A DNA stretch of 64,000 bases from Geobacter sp. AOG1 (GTDB lineage Bacteria; Desulfobacterota; Desulfuromonadia; Geobacterales; Geobacteraceae), in NCBI RefSeq assembly GCF_019972315.1, contig NZ_BLIZ01000001.1, positions 1,438,513 to 1,502,512 of the forward strand, written 5' to 3'. Made by a program: the position numbers and the translations under genes. Of this stretch, positions 43,735-52,542 are shown piece after piece; position 1 is the first letter of the stretch; every line of letters starts with the position of its first letter. Below the pieces are notes generated by a model, which ran no database searches, was not told the origin of the DNA, and saw nothing but the letters and a program-made list of their open reading frames with translations.

Positions 43735-43947
43735 CGGCGATAAAATACTCTTGCCTTCACACCAAAAAATTTGTTAATATTCACAACTTTTAATTTTACC
43801 TGCTACATTCAATTTGTCCCTGCCCCTCGTTTTTCTGATAATTCGCCCTTATATACCACCGTCCGCCATCCTCTCCGCCTTGACATTCCACCCGCTTTTT
43901 GCTAGCTTCGCGGCAACACAGGCAACGTACGCAAAGGAGTTCCCTTC

Positions 43948-45018
43948 ATGAGGAAAAAGCTCTTCATCCCCGGTCCGGTTGAGGTTGCACCGGAAATCCT
44001 GCAGGCCATGGCGACCCCCATGGTTGGCCACCGCATGGCAGAATATGCCGTCCTCCACAGGGGGGTGAAGGAGAAGTTGAAGCGGCTCCTTGAGACTGAT
44101 TCGAGAGTATTCCTTGCCACATCGAGTGCTTTTGGCGTTATGGAGGGGGCTGTCCGCAACCTGGTGGGGAAACGTTGCGCCAATTTCTGCAATGGGGCCT
44201 TTTCCGACAAGTGGCATGACGTTACCCGCCGCTGTGGCAAGGATGCGGATGCGATCAAGGTGGCGTGGGGAGAGCCCATTACCCCGGAACTGGTGGATGC
44301 GACCCTGGCCACTGGCCGGTACGACGCCATCACCCTGATCCATAACGAGACCTCAACCGGTGTCATGTCGCCGCTCCCCGAGATTGCCGCCGTACTGCGC
44401 CGTTATCCGGAGGTGGTGTCGATCATCGATACCGTTTCGTCCATGAGTGCCTTCCGGATTCCGGTGGACGAGCTGGGTATCGACTGCTGCATCTTCGGTG
44501 TGCAGAAGGCTTTTGCGCTCCCCCCCGGCCTGGCGGTCTTCACCGCCAGCGACAAGGCGCTGGAACGCTGTGGGACGATCGAAGGGCGCGGGTATTATTT
44601 CGATTTCCTCGAATTCGCCGCCGCCGATGAGAAAGACAATACCCCATCCACCCCCTGCATTTCCCAGATCTATGCCATGGACCTGCAACTGGACCGCATG
44701 TTTGCCGAAGGGCTTGACGCGCGCTGGGAGCGGCACCAGGCGATGGCCGACTACGTCCGGGGATGGGTGATGAAGCGGGGATATGCGTTCTTTCCGGCGA
44801 ACCCCTACCGCTCCGTGACTCTCACCTGTGCTGCCAATACCCGTGGTGACGACCTGGGTGCACTCAAAAAGAGGATGGGGGAGCGTGGGTATGCCTTTGA
44901 CGACGGTTATGGAAAAATCAAGGGGAAGACGTTTCGTATCCCCCATATGGGAGACATGCAGCTTGCCGATCTTGAGGATTTCCTTTCCGTCCTAGATGAA
45001 CTCCTCTCTCCGGTTTGA
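43948..45018 (+). CDS. Class V aminotransferase (alanine/serine-glyoxylate type)
   Basis: 356 residues, PLP fold-type I. LFIPGPVEVAPEILQAM and PMVGHR are the AgxT-like N-terminus, TSSAFGVMEG contacts the cofactor phosphate, IIDTVSS includes the PLP Asp, and the Schiff-base lysine is in GVQKAFALPPGLAV. Family members act on alanine, serine or aspartate with glyoxylate or pyruvate; the specific reaction is not determined. AAAGGAG precedes ATG 43948. Confidence 0.9.
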   Translation: MRKKLFIPGPVEVAPEILQAMATPMVGHRMAEYAVLHRGVKEKLKRLLETDSRVFLATSSAFGVMEGAVRNLVGKRCANFCNGAFSDKWHDVTRRCGKDADAIKVAWGEPITPELVDATLATGRYDAITLIHNETSTGVMSPLPEIAAVLRRYPEVVSIIDTVSSMSAFRIPVDELGIDCCIFGVQKAFALPPGLAVFTASDKALERCGTIEGRGYYFDFLEFAAADEKDNTPSTPCISQIYAMDLQLDRMFAEGLDARWERHQAMADYVRGWVMKRGYAFFPANPYRSVTLTCAANTRGDDLGALKKRMGERGYAFDDGYGKIKGKTFRIPHMGDMQLADLEDFLSVLDELLSPV

Positions 45019-45087
45019 CTGAATTAATTGAAAAGAAAGTTCTGCCGACCTGATTGTGTTCGGTGTTCCTGTTTTTTCTGATTTAGA

Positions 45088-45096
45088 TGCTATAGT
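45088..45096 (+). promoter_or_regulatory. Candidate extended -10 promoter
   Basis: TGCTATAGT matches TGnTATAAT with one mismatch, about 77 bases before the zinc-ribbon ATG. No good -35 is seen. Confidence 0.4.
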
Positions 45097-45172
45097 AGTT
45101 ACGAGATGGACGAATGCTGGACAGAGTCCTGCGTACGCCGTGACCATTTAATGTCAAGCTGAGGAGGTTACC

Positions 45173-45346
45173 ATGAAGTGCCCCAACTGCGGAGGGAGAA
45201 AGGCCATTGAGATCGACATTCACTCGGGAGGATTCTCTGCCGAGGCATCACCGGTGAAAGAATGCGGTAAATGCGGTCTTGTCTGGCGCATAAAGATGGT
45301 CGGTGACAAGTCCGAGATTGACATCATCAAACCTGCCAAGAAATAA
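45173..45346 (+). CDS. 57-residue zinc-ribbon-like protein
   Basis: ATG 45173 after GAGGAGG. CPNCGG at residues 3-8 and CGKCGL at 31-36 form two CxxC knuckles 25 residues apart, a compact zinc ribbon. The rest is basic (WRIKMVGDKSE). Too short for common gene-calling cut-offs. Function unknown; nucleic-acid or protein binding is inferred from the fold. Confidence 0.72.
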   Translation: MKCPNCGGRKAIEIDIHSGGFSAEASPVKECGKCGLVWRIKMVGDKSEIDIIKPAKK

Positions 45347-45376
45347 AAACGGGGTTGCCGGCGGTATCTCGCGTTT

Positions 45377-45535
45377 TTAGATCGGTTCAAACAGCTCCTT
45401 CCCGGCACCGCAGACCGGGCAGACCCAGTCTGCGGGCAGGTTGTCGAAGCTGGCGTTAGGCTCCACGCCATTGTCCGGGTCTCCTGCCGCCGGGTCATAC
45501 ACGTACTGACATATGGTACAACGCCAACTTTGCAT
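45377..45535 (-). CDS. Rubredoxin
   Basis: 52 residues read from ATG 45535 on the minus strand, with GGGAGGAAAG upstream. The two iron-binding knuckles are [10 protein letters not shown] and [13 protein letters not shown], separated as in rubredoxins, with [20 protein letters not shown] between them. One-electron iron carrier in the cytoplasm, often serving oxygen or peroxide reductases. Convergent with the zinc-ribbon gene. Confidence 0.95.
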   Translation of the reverse strand: MQSWRCTICQYVYDPAAGDPDNGVEPNASFDNLPADWVCPVCGAGKELFEPI

Positions 45536-45852
45536 CCCTTTCCTCCCTGTGAAAAATCGTCCCTAGCTAGCTCGGAACGGGTGGGCGACAAACGCCTGCC
45601 CCTCTCCCCGAACTCAAGTAGAACAGTGGTGTAATCAATGCTTGCGTCCCATGCTTTCGCTCTGCACCCTTAGAACGACTCATGTTTGCGGGGAAGGTAA
45701 CTGATCAGTTTGTTCACTGTAACACCCGGAGGCGCCGTGTCAACCGCCGGGCAAGTCGATATTAAATTTTACTTTGAATTTACAGAATGTTGTGCTATTT
45801 TAGCAAGCCTAAAAACCGGCATCATTACTTTCATAGAGAAGGGATACGAGGC
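45536..45852. other. Region between rubredoxin and pckG, no gene
   Basis: 317 bases with no convincing gene. It holds an imperfect GC-rich dyad CCGGAGGCG...CCGCCGG just before the pckG promoter (45774-45801) and an AT-rich stretch from about 45760. Confidence 0.6.
45774..45801 (+). promoter_or_regulatory. Candidate pckG promoter
   Basis: TTGAAT (45774-45779), 16-base spacer, TATTTT (45796-45801) with TGC directly before it (extended -10), 52 bases before ATG 45853. Confidence 0.55.
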
Positions 45853-47709
45853 ATGAGTTACGAAGTTCCGAAAAACGAGCAACTGCTGAAATGGGTCGAG
45901 GAAGTTGCGGCTCTTTGTGAGCCGGAGCGGATTCACTGGTGTGACGGGTCGCAGGAAGAGTATGACAGCCTGTGCAACCAGCTGGTGCAAAGCGGGACCT
46001 TCCGGCAGCTGAATCCGGAAAAGCGCCCCAACAGCTATCTGGCTTGGTCAGATCCCATCGATGTTGCGCGCGTTGAAGACCGTACGTTCATCTGCAGTAT
46101 TTCCAAAGACGATGCCGGCCCGACCAACAACTGGATGCATCCCAAGCAGATGAAGGAGAAACTCCACGGCCTGTTCAAAGGGTGCATGAAGGGGCGGACC
46201 ATGTACATCATCCCCTTCAGCATGGGACCTCTCGGTTCCAATATTGCCAAAATCGGCGTGGAGATATCCGACTCACCCTATGTTGTCGTTAACATGCGGA
46301 TCATGACCCGTATGGGAAAAGCCGTTCTCGATGTTCTCGGGAAAGAAGGCGAATTCGTTCCCTGTCTCCATTCCGTTGGTGCACCGCTGCAGCCCGGCCA
46401 GAAAGACGTTCCCTGGCCCTGTAACAAGGAAAAATACATCGTTCACTTCCCGGAAGAGCGGGCGATTTGGTCTTACGGTTCGGGTTACGGCGGCAATGCC
46501 CTCCTCGGGAAGAAGTGTCTTGCCCTGCGCATTGCCTCCAAGCAGGGGAAAGACGAGGGATGGTTGGCAGAGCACATGTTGATCCTCGGCGTTGAGTCCC
46601 CCACCGGCGAGAAGACCTATGTGGGGGCTGCGTTCCCCAGTGCCTGTGGCAAGACCAACTTCGCCATGCTGATTCCTCCCAAACCATTCCTGGAGAAGGG
46701 GTGGAAAGTCACCACCATCGGCGATGACATCGCCTGGATCAAACCTGCTGCCGATGGTCAGGTCTATGCCATCAACCCGGAATACGGTTACTTCGGTGTC
46801 GCTCCCGGTACCAACTATAAGACCAACCCCAATGCCATGATCTCCTGCGAGAAGAACTCCATCTTCACTAACGTCGCCCTTACTCAAGACGGCGATGTCT
46901 GGTGGGAGGGGATTGACGGGGAAGTTCCCGCCAAGCTGACCGACTGGCAGGGGCAGGAGTGGACCCCCGGCTGTGGCCGGCCGGCTGCCCATCCCAATGC
47001 CCGCTTTACCTCGCCGGCATCACAGTGCCCCAGTATCGACCCGGATTGGGAAAACCCCAAAGGGGTGCCGATGAGCGCCTTTATTTTCGGTGGTCGTCGC
47101 AAGGATACCGTGCCGCTGGTCTACCAGGCATTCAACTGGAATTACGGTGTCTATCTGGCCTCCACCCTCGGTTCCGAGACCACGGCCGCCGCTGTCGGGG
47201 CTACTGGCAATGTCCGCCGAGACCCCTTTGCCATGCTTCCTTTCTGCGGTTATCACATGGCCGACTACTTCGCCCACTGGCTTCAGTTTGGCCGTTCCAT
47301 CGCCAAGCCTCCCCGCATCTTCAGCGTCAACTGGTTCCGCAAGGATGCCAATGGCAAGTTCATCTGGCCTGGTTATGGCGACAACATGCGGGTACTTAAG
47401 TGGATCGTAGAGCGTGTTCAGGGTAAGGCCGGTTCCGTCGAGTCGCCATTGGGTTGGATGCCGCGTTACGAGGATATGGACTGGGAAGGGCTGGAGATGA
47501 GCCGTGAGAAGTTCAATGAACTTATGTCCGTTGACAGGGATGTCTGGCAGAACGAGGTGCTATCCCACGAGGAGTTGTTTGTCAAGATGTACGATCGGCT
47601 TCCCAAGGAGTTTCTCCATATCCGTGAACTGATCTTGTCCGGCCTCTGGCGTTCGCCGGAGCACTGGGAGCAGATCGGCGATGCCCATCCCGAGGGGTGG
47701 AACGAGTAA
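45853..47709 (+). CDS. pckG: Phosphoenolpyruvate carboxykinase (GTP)
   Basis: 618 residues from ATG 45853; the frame is open to 45787 but the family start ([17 protein letters not shown]) fits 45853. The GTP-type P-loop is [11 protein letters not shown], with GDDIAWIKP as kinase motif 2, and [14 protein letters not shown] and [15 protein letters not shown] as GTP-class blocks. It converts oxaloacetate to PEP (or the reverse) and would supply gluconeogenesis from acetate-derived carbon, consistent with glgA nearby. Confidence 0.97.
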   Translation: MSYEVPKNEQLLKWVEEVAALCEPERIHWCDGSQEEYDSLCNQLVQSGTFRQLNPEKRPNSYLAWSDPIDVARVEDRTFICSISKDDAGPTNNWMHPKQMKEKLHGLFKGCMKGRTMYIIPFSMGPLGSNIAKIGVEISDSPYVVVNMRIMTRMGKAVLDVLGKEGEFVPCLHSVGAPLQPGQKDVPWPCNKEKYIVHFPEERAIWSYGSGYGGNALLGKKCLALRIASKQGKDEGWLAEHMLILGVESPTGEKTYVGAAFPSACGKTNFAMLIPPKPFLEKGWKVTTIGDDIAWIKPAADGQVYAINPEYGYFGVAPGTNYKTNPNAMISCEKNSIFTNVALTQDGDVWWEGIDGEVPAKLTDWQGQEWTPGCGRPAAHPNARFTSPASQCPSIDPDWENPKGVPMSAFIFGGRRKDTVPLVYQAFNWNYGVYLASTLGSETTAAAVGATGNVRRDPFAMLPFCGYHMADYFAHWLQFGRSIAKPPRIFSVNWFRKDANGKFIWPGYGDNMRVLKWIVERVQGKAGSVESPLGWMPRYEDMDWEGLEMSREKFNELMSVDRDVWQNEVLSHEELFVKMYDRLPKEFLHIRELILSGLWRSPEHWEQIGDAHPEGWNE

Positions 47710-47780
47710 CAACAAACGCTGCGGCCTGATGTCCATCTGGTGAGCATCGGCAGTTGTACACATCATTAATGCAACAAGAG

Positions 47781-47816
47781 CTGGGCGACATTTTGGAAAT
47801 GTCGCCCAGTTTTTTT
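47781..47816 (+). terminator. pckG terminator
   Basis: A 13-bp stem CTGGGCGACATTT/AAATGTCGCCCAG with a TGG loop and seven T residues. Confidence 0.92.
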
Positions 47817-48028
47817 GTGGTGAGTGTCCGGACAATCGGCGGCATTCTCACCCCATTGCTGCGTCGTGATGCAGTGCTATACTCTTGATAACTGTTTGAA
47901 AAACCGAATCTTGCTTGGTGTATGACCCGGCACCGTAAAATGGGGATGTCTGTCAGGGAGTTGATGGCTGATATTCATCGAATCGTGGTGGTGGTAAGGA
48001 TTATTTCGTGCCGTGCGTATTTACTGCT

Positions 48029-48056
48029 TGACAAAACAGCGGTATTTTGTAAAACA
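48029..48056 (+). promoter_or_regulatory. Candidate hya promoter
   Basis: TTGACA (48029-48034), 16-base spacer, TAAAAC (48051-48056). The -10 matches 4 of 6 positions. Confidence 0.42.
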
Positions 48057-48073
48057 ATGTTTAATTGTACTGG

Positions 48074-48110
48074 TATTGCAAGTTGTATTGTTATTGCAGA
48101 TAGTTGTATT
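48074..48110 (+). promoter_or_regulatory. Direct repeats in the hya leader
   Basis: TATTGCA occurs at 48074-48080 and 48092-48098, and GTTGTATT at 48082-48089 and 48103-48110, giving two copies of a TATTGCA-GTTGTATT unit about 20 bases apart. Position just after the promoter suits a repressor or a tandem-binding regulator; no protein is identified. Confidence 0.45.
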
Positions 48111-48166
48111 TGAAAGGGTTAATTGGTCGGACCTAACACGTTCCATGGGACAAGGAGGGTTATTGC

Positions 48167-49288
48167 ATGACCCACAGAGGAAAAGAGGATGAGCCAGGAT
48201 TAGTAGAACAGTGTTCGGACCTGCCACGGGTTTTTGCCGAAAGAGGGATCTCACGCCGCGACTTCATGAAGTTCTGTACCGCCATGTCGGCGGCCCTGGC
48301 GCTTCCGCTGACGCTGGTGCCGAGGATCGCTGAGGCGCTGGAGAGCGACGGTCGTCCGTCCATTATCTGGCTGGAGTTCCAGAGCTGTACCGGCGACACG
48401 GAAGCGTTGCTGCGGGCTGCCAGCCCCACTGTCGGGGAAATCGTCCTCGATGTGCTCTCCGTCGACTATGCCGAGACGATCATGGCGGCCGCCGGCCACC
48501 AGGCCGAAGAAGCCAGGATGAAGACCCTGAAGGAGCTGAAAGGGAAGTACATCGCCGTCGTCGAGGGATCGATTCCCATGAAGGATGGTGGTATCTACTG
48601 CTGCGTTGCCGGCAAGTCGGCCCTCGATATCGCCCGGGAGGTGTGCGGCGGTGCTCTGGCCACCATCACGGTCGGCACCTGTGCGTCCTATGGGGGGATT
48701 CCGGCGGCGGCCCCCAACCCGACCGGCGCGGTCGGCGTCAAGGAAGCGGTGCCGGGCGCTACGGTGATCAATCTCCCCGGTTGTCCCGTGAACACCGATA
48801 ACCTGGTGGCCACTGTCGTTCATTTCCTCACCTTCGGCAAGCTCCCTGCCGTCGACGGTAAGGGACGTCCGCTGTTTGCCTATGGCAAGCGGATTCATGA
48901 CAACTGCGAGCGTCGCCCCCACTTCGACGCCGGACAGTATGTGGAGTCGTGGGGTAGTGAGGCCCATCGAAGCGGTCACTGCCTTTACAAGATGGGGTGC
49001 AAGGGTCCGGAGACCTTCCACAATTGCCCCATCCAGCGCTACAATGAGAAGACCAACTGGCCGGTGGGGTCTGGCCATGGCTGTGCGGGGTGTTCGGAAC
49101 CCCAGTTCTGGGACACCATGACCCCCTTCTACCGACGACTTCCCAATGTGCCGGGGTTCGGCATCGAGACGACCGCCGACAAGATCGGTACTGGCCTGGC
49201 GGTGGCGACAGCAGCGGCCTTCGCAGCCCACGGGGTGGTGAGTGGGTTCCGGCATGATGATGAATCCGATGGGGGAAAGGAGGGGTAA
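48167..49288 (+). CDS. hyaS: [NiFe]-hydrogenase small subunit
   Basis: 373 residues with a Tat signal (ISRRDFMKF, Arg30-Arg31), so it is exported folded, carrying its large subunit. Distal and medial cluster ligands are present (HDNC, GHCLYKMGCKGP, HNCP, HGCAGCSEP), as are two proximal ones (GTCASYGG, LPGCPVN). The first proximal pair reads SCTGDTEA: Cys74 then Asp77 where classic enzymes have Cys. A C-terminal hydrophobic helix (GTGLAVATAAAFAAHGVV) anchors it to the membrane beside cytochrome b. Operon order hyaS-hyaL-hyaB-hyaP matches the Geobacter Hya enzyme. The start has AAGGAGGG. Confidence 0.95.
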   Translation: MTHRGKEDEPGLVEQCSDLPRVFAERGISRRDFMKFCTAMSAALALPLTLVPRIAEALESDGRPSIIWLEFQSCTGDTEALLRAASPTVGEIVLDVLSVDYAETIMAAAGHQAEEARMKTLKELKGKYIAVVEGSIPMKDGGIYCCVAGKSALDIAREVCGGALATITVGTCASYGGIPAAAPNPTGAVGVKEAVPGATVINLPGCPVNTDNLVATVVHFLTFGKLPAVDGKGRPLFAYGKRIHDNCERRPHFDAGQYVESWGSEAHRSGHCLYKMGCKGPETFHNCPIQRYNEKTNWPVGSGHGCAGCSEPQFWDTMTPFYRRLPNVPGFGIETTADKIGTGLAVATAAAFAAHGVVSGFRHDDESDGGKEG

Positions 49289-49290
49289 CC

Positions 49291-50991
49291 GTGGCTAAAA
49301 TTGTCGTTGATCCGATTACGAGAATAGAGGGGCATCTCCGTATCCAGGCGGAAGTGGACGGGGGTGCCATCACCGATGCCTGGAGTTCAAGTACCATGTT
49401 TCGGGGGATCGAGAAGATACTCAAGGGGCGCGACCCGCGCGACGCCTGGTATTTCACCCAGCGTTTCTGCGGAGTTTGCACCACGGTCCACTCTATCGCC
49501 TCCATCCGGGCGGTGGAAAATGCCCTCAACATCAGAATCCCCCTGAACGCGGAGTTGATCCGCAACCTCATCATTGGAATCCAGGTGGTGCAGGACCACG
49601 TCATCCACTTTTATCATCTCCATGCCCTCGACTGGGTAGATGTGGTGTCGGGGCTCAAGGCCGACCCGGTAAAGACGGCCGCCCTGGCCGCGTCCCTCTC
49701 CGATTGGCCACTCAACTCATCCACCTATTTCAAAGGTGTCCAGGAGAAACTCAAGGCCTTTGTCGCCAAGGGGCGGCTTGGCCCCTTCGCCAACGCCTAC
49801 TGGGGGCACCCGGCCTACAAGCTGCCGCCGGAAGCCAATCTCATGGCCACGGCCCACTACCTGGAAGCCCTGGACTGGCAGCGGGAGGTGATCAAGATCC
49901 ACGCCATCCTCGGCAGCAAGAACCCCCATCCCCAGACCTTCCTGGTGGGGGGGATGGCGATTCCCATCGATCCCACTTCCCAGAATGCGCTGAACGCCGA
50001 TAAGATCGCCGAGATCGGGGAGCTGCTCAAGAAGGCGAAAGATTTCGTGGAGAAGGTATATATCCCCGACCTCCTCGCCGTTGCCTCCTTCTACAAAGAA
50101 TGGGCCGGGATCGGCGCCGGCGTGGGAAATTATCTGAGCTGCGGCGAATATCCCCTGGACAACAGCGGCAAGAGGGAAAAACTCTGGTTTCCCGCCGGGA
50201 TCATACTTAACAGGGACCTTACCAAGGTCTATCCCATCGACCAGAAGAAGATCACCGAGAGCGTTGCCCATTCATGGTACGAAGGGAGCGACGCCGGCGT
50301 CCACCCCTATGATGGGCAGACCGAGCCGAAGTACACGGGGCCCAAGCCACCCTACGACATGATCGATACGACCGGAAAATACTCCTGGGTCAAGTCTCCC
50401 CGCTACGACGGCACGTCCATGGAGACCGGTCCCCTTGCCACCATCCTCGTCGCCTATGCTTCGGGACATGCAGGGGCGAAGGGTGCCGTAGACATGGTGC
50501 TCAAAAAGCTCGGTGTCGGCCCCGAAGCGCTCTTCTCCACCCTGGGACGCACGGCGGCCCGGGGGATCGAGACCCTGCTGGTGGCCCAGGAACTCCCCAA
50601 ATGGCTCGACATGCTCGTTGCCAACGTAAAAGGGGGTGACCTGGCCATCCACAACGGCGAGAAGTGGGACCCTTCGAGCTGGCCGCGCGAGGCCGCCGGC
50701 TCCGGTTGGCATAACGCCCCCCGTGGTGCCCTGAGTCACTGGATCAGGATAAAGGATCAGAAGATCGAGAACTACCAGGCGGTGGTTCCCTCCACCTGGA
50801 ACGCCTCTCCCCGGGACGAAAAGGGGCAGCGGGGTCCCTACGAGGCGGCGCTGGTGGGGACTCCACTGGCTGACCCGAGCAAGCCCCTGGAGATTCTCCG
50901 GACCATCCACTCCTTTGACCCGTGTCTCGCCTGTGCGGTCCATGTGATGGATGCCGAGGGGGACGAAATGGTGCAGATAAAGGTGGTTTAG
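49291..50991 (+). CDS. hyaL: [NiFe]-hydrogenase large subunit
   Basis: 566 residues from GTG 49291, two bases after the hyaS stop, with AAAGGAGG upstream. Nickel ligands are RFCGVCTTVHS near the N-terminus and DPCLACAVHV near the C-terminus. A 15-residue tail after that His (beginning VMDAEGD) should be removed by HyaP once nickel is inserted. No signal of its own: it travels with HyaS through Tat. It oxidises hydrogen at the outer face of the inner membrane. Confidence 0.97.
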   Translation: MAKIVVDPITRIEGHLRIQAEVDGGAITDAWSSSTMFRGIEKILKGRDPRDAWYFTQRFCGVCTTVHSIASIRAVENALNIRIPLNAELIRNLIIGIQVVQDHVIHFYHLHALDWVDVVSGLKADPVKTAALAASLSDWPLNSSTYFKGVQEKLKAFVAKGRLGPFANAYWGHPAYKLPPEANLMATAHYLEALDWQREVIKIHAILGSKNPHPQTFLVGGMAIPIDPTSQNALNADKIAEIGELLKKAKDFVEKVYIPDLLAVASFYKEWAGIGAGVGNYLSCGEYPLDNSGKREKLWFPAGIILNRDLTKVYPIDQKKITESVAHSWYEGSDAGVHPYDGQTEPKYTGPKPPYDMIDTTGKYSWVKSPRYDGTSMETGPLATILVAYASGHAGAKGAVDMVLKKLGVGPEALFSTLGRTAARGIETLLVAQELPKWLDMLVANVKGGDLAIHNGEKWDPSSWPREAAGSGWHNAPRGALSHWIRIKDQKIENYQAVVPSTWNASPRDEKGQRGPYEAALVGTPLADPSKPLEILRTIHSFDPCLACAVHVMDAEGDEMVQIKVV

Positions 50992-51001
50992 GAGGCTGAC
51001 C

Positions 51002-51658
51002 ATGGGAAACCTCTCTGAAAAGTACGTATGGGAAGTGCCGGTGCGGGCCAGCCACTGGGTGAACGTGGTCTGTATCCTGACCTTGTCCCTGACAGGCTTC
51101 TATATCGGTTCTCCCGAGACCCTGGCGCTTACCCCCTCCCGGTATGTCATGGGGTGGATCCGTTTTGTCCACTTCGTCGCCGCCTATACTTTCGCCATCA
51201 GTGTTGCGAGCCGCATCTACTGGGCGTTCAGGGGGAATCGTTATGCCCGCTGGCAGGAATTCTTTCCCATTCTGACCAGGGACGGACGCCGGCACATGTT
51301 CGATACCTTTCGCTACTACACCTTTCTGAGCCGCCAGGTCCCCCATGTGACGGGTCATAACGCCCTGGCCGGCACAGCATACTCGGTAGTCTTTCTCCTC
51401 TACCTGGTCATGATTCTCACCGGCTTCACGCTCTATTCGGAGCATGCACCCCAAGGGACGCTGCACGCGCTACTGGGGTGGATGTTCGCCCTCTTTTCCA
51501 ACCAGGGGATACGGCAGACCCACCACCTGACCATGTGGCTGCTGATCGCCTTTGCGATCCATCACGTCTACAGCGCCTGGCTCATGGACGTGAAGGAAAA
51601 GGGTGGGGTGATGTCGGGGATGTTCGGCGGCTACAAGTCGGTCCGGGATAGGAATTGA
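51002..51658 (+). CDS. hyaB: Hydrogenase cytochrome b subunit
   Basis: 218 residues, four to five hydrophobic helices, of the HyaC/HupC diheme cytochrome b family. Conserved His occur in VRASHWVNVVC, RFVHFVAAYTF, HLTMWLLIAFAIHHVYSAW. It would pass electrons from the HyaS clusters to menaquinone. Named hyaB following Geobacter usage (not the E. coli hyaB large subunit). Eleven bases separate it from hyaL. Confidence 0.92.
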   Translation: MGNLSEKYVWEVPVRASHWVNVVCILTLSLTGFYIGSPETLALTPSRYVMGWIRFVHFVAAYTFAISVASRIYWAFRGNRYARWQEFFPILTRDGRRHMFDTFRYYTFLSRQVPHVTGHNALAGTAYSVVFLLYLVMILTGFTLYSEHAPQGTLHALLGWMFALFSNQGIRQTHHLTMWLLIAFAIHHVYSAWLMDVKEKGGVMSGMFGGYKSVRDRN

Positions 51659-51661
51659 CAC

Positions 51662-52144
51662 GTGTCGACGCTCGTGCTCGGCATAGGCAATCTGATCATG
51701 ACCGATGACGGCGTCGGTGTCCGGGTTGTCCAGCGCCTCCAGCGGGAGTACCGGTTTCCCCCCGAGGTGAAGATATTGGATGGGGGAACTCTGGGGCTGG
51801 ACCTCTTGCCGTGGCTGGAAGGGGTTGGGCAGCTTCTGATGGTGGATGCCGTCGAAACCGGCTGGGAGCCGGGGACGGTGGTGCGGCTCGTGGGGGAGGA
51901 GCTTCCCATTGCCCTCAAGACCAAGCTCTCTCCCCACCAGATGGGATTGCAGGATCTCCTGGCGGTGGCGGAACTGCAAGGGTTTTCACCACGGGAGATG
52001 GTTCTCTGGGGGGTCCAGCCGGCGGTGCTGGAGATGGGAATGGAGCTTTCCTTGCCTGTGGCGGCCCAGCTCGATGAACTCGTCGAGCGGGTGCTGGCCG
52101 AGCTTGCGGCATGGGGGGTGGGGGGGCAGCCGATCGTCGGTTAG
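51662..52144 (+). CDS. hyaP: Hydrogenase maturation protease
   Basis: 160 residues from GTG 51662, three bases after hyaB. LVLGIGNLIMTDDGVGVRV is the HycI/HybD family start, with nickel-sensing Glu/Asp and His positions visible as TDDG, MVDAVETG and SPHQMGLQDLL. It cleaves the C-terminal tail of HyaL. Last gene of the operon; a terminator follows. Confidence 0.94.
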   Translation: MSTLVLGIGNLIMTDDGVGVRVVQRLQREYRFPPEVKILDGGTLGLDLLPWLEGVGQLLMVDAVETGWEPGTVVRLVGEELPIALKTKLSPHQMGLQDLLAVAELQGFSPREMVLWGVQPAVLEMGMELSLPVAAQLDELVERVLAELAAWGVGGQPIVG

Positions 52145-52178
52145 TTCTCCGGTCCCAATAGTTCCACGGTTGTTATGT

Positions 52179-52211
52179 GCCCGTGCCGGATTGCCGGCCG
52201 GGCGTTTTTTT
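52179..52211 (+). terminator. hya operon terminator
   Basis: Stepped stem GCCCG-TG-CCGG / CCGG-C-CGGGC around an ATTG loop, followed by G and seven T residues. Confidence 0.82.
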
Positions 52212-52320
52212 GGGTGAAGAGCGGACTCTGCTGCGGCGAATATCGGTTGACGCACCGAATACCGCGGGTGTATAACACAGAGCCGGGGAGTGTCGGGAAC
52301 GCGTGACGGGAGAGGGATGG

Positions 52321-52512
52321 ATGGTAGAGGAACGGAAACCGATCGGGTCGTTAGGACGGATTGCCGCTGTGCTGCAGATTCTGATCGTTGTCGTGATTGT
52401 CGGTTTTGCCACCATGCAGCTCTTCCTCGGCAATTTTGCGGCGGCGATGTCCACCTTCCCCCTGCTGGTTATCTACTGGTTTTTCCTTACCGTCTGGCAA
52501 AAGCGCTCCTAG
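52321..52512 (+). CDS. Small two-helix membrane protein
   Basis: 63 residues from ATG 52321 (GGGAGAGGG upstream); a GTG at 52303 in frame would add six residues. Two hydrophobic segments (IAAVLQILIVVVIVGFATM and FPLLVIYWFFLTVW) with a charged N-terminus. No known family. It lies 30 bases upstream of the diguanylate cyclase gene, probably in one transcript, and could be its membrane partner. Confidence 0.65.
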   Translation: MVEERKPIGSLGRIAAVLQILIVVVIVGFATMQLFLGNFAAAMSTFPLLVIYWFFLTVWQKRS

Positions 52513-52542
52513 CACTTCAGCGCTCAGGGAGTTCAGACCGTC

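Larger units (their letters stand above)
47817..48166. other. hya upstream region, no gene
   Basis: 350 bases after the pckG terminator. A 63-codon frame at 47922-48113 has low-complexity, non-native composition and no ribosome site, so no gene is called. The right half is AT-rich and carries a promoter candidate and direct repeats. Confidence 0.6.

Noticed and set aside
47922-48113. 63-codon open frame in the hya leader
   Set aside because: No ribosome site, Cys/Val/Ile-rich low-complexity product, and it overlaps the promoter candidate and direct repeats.
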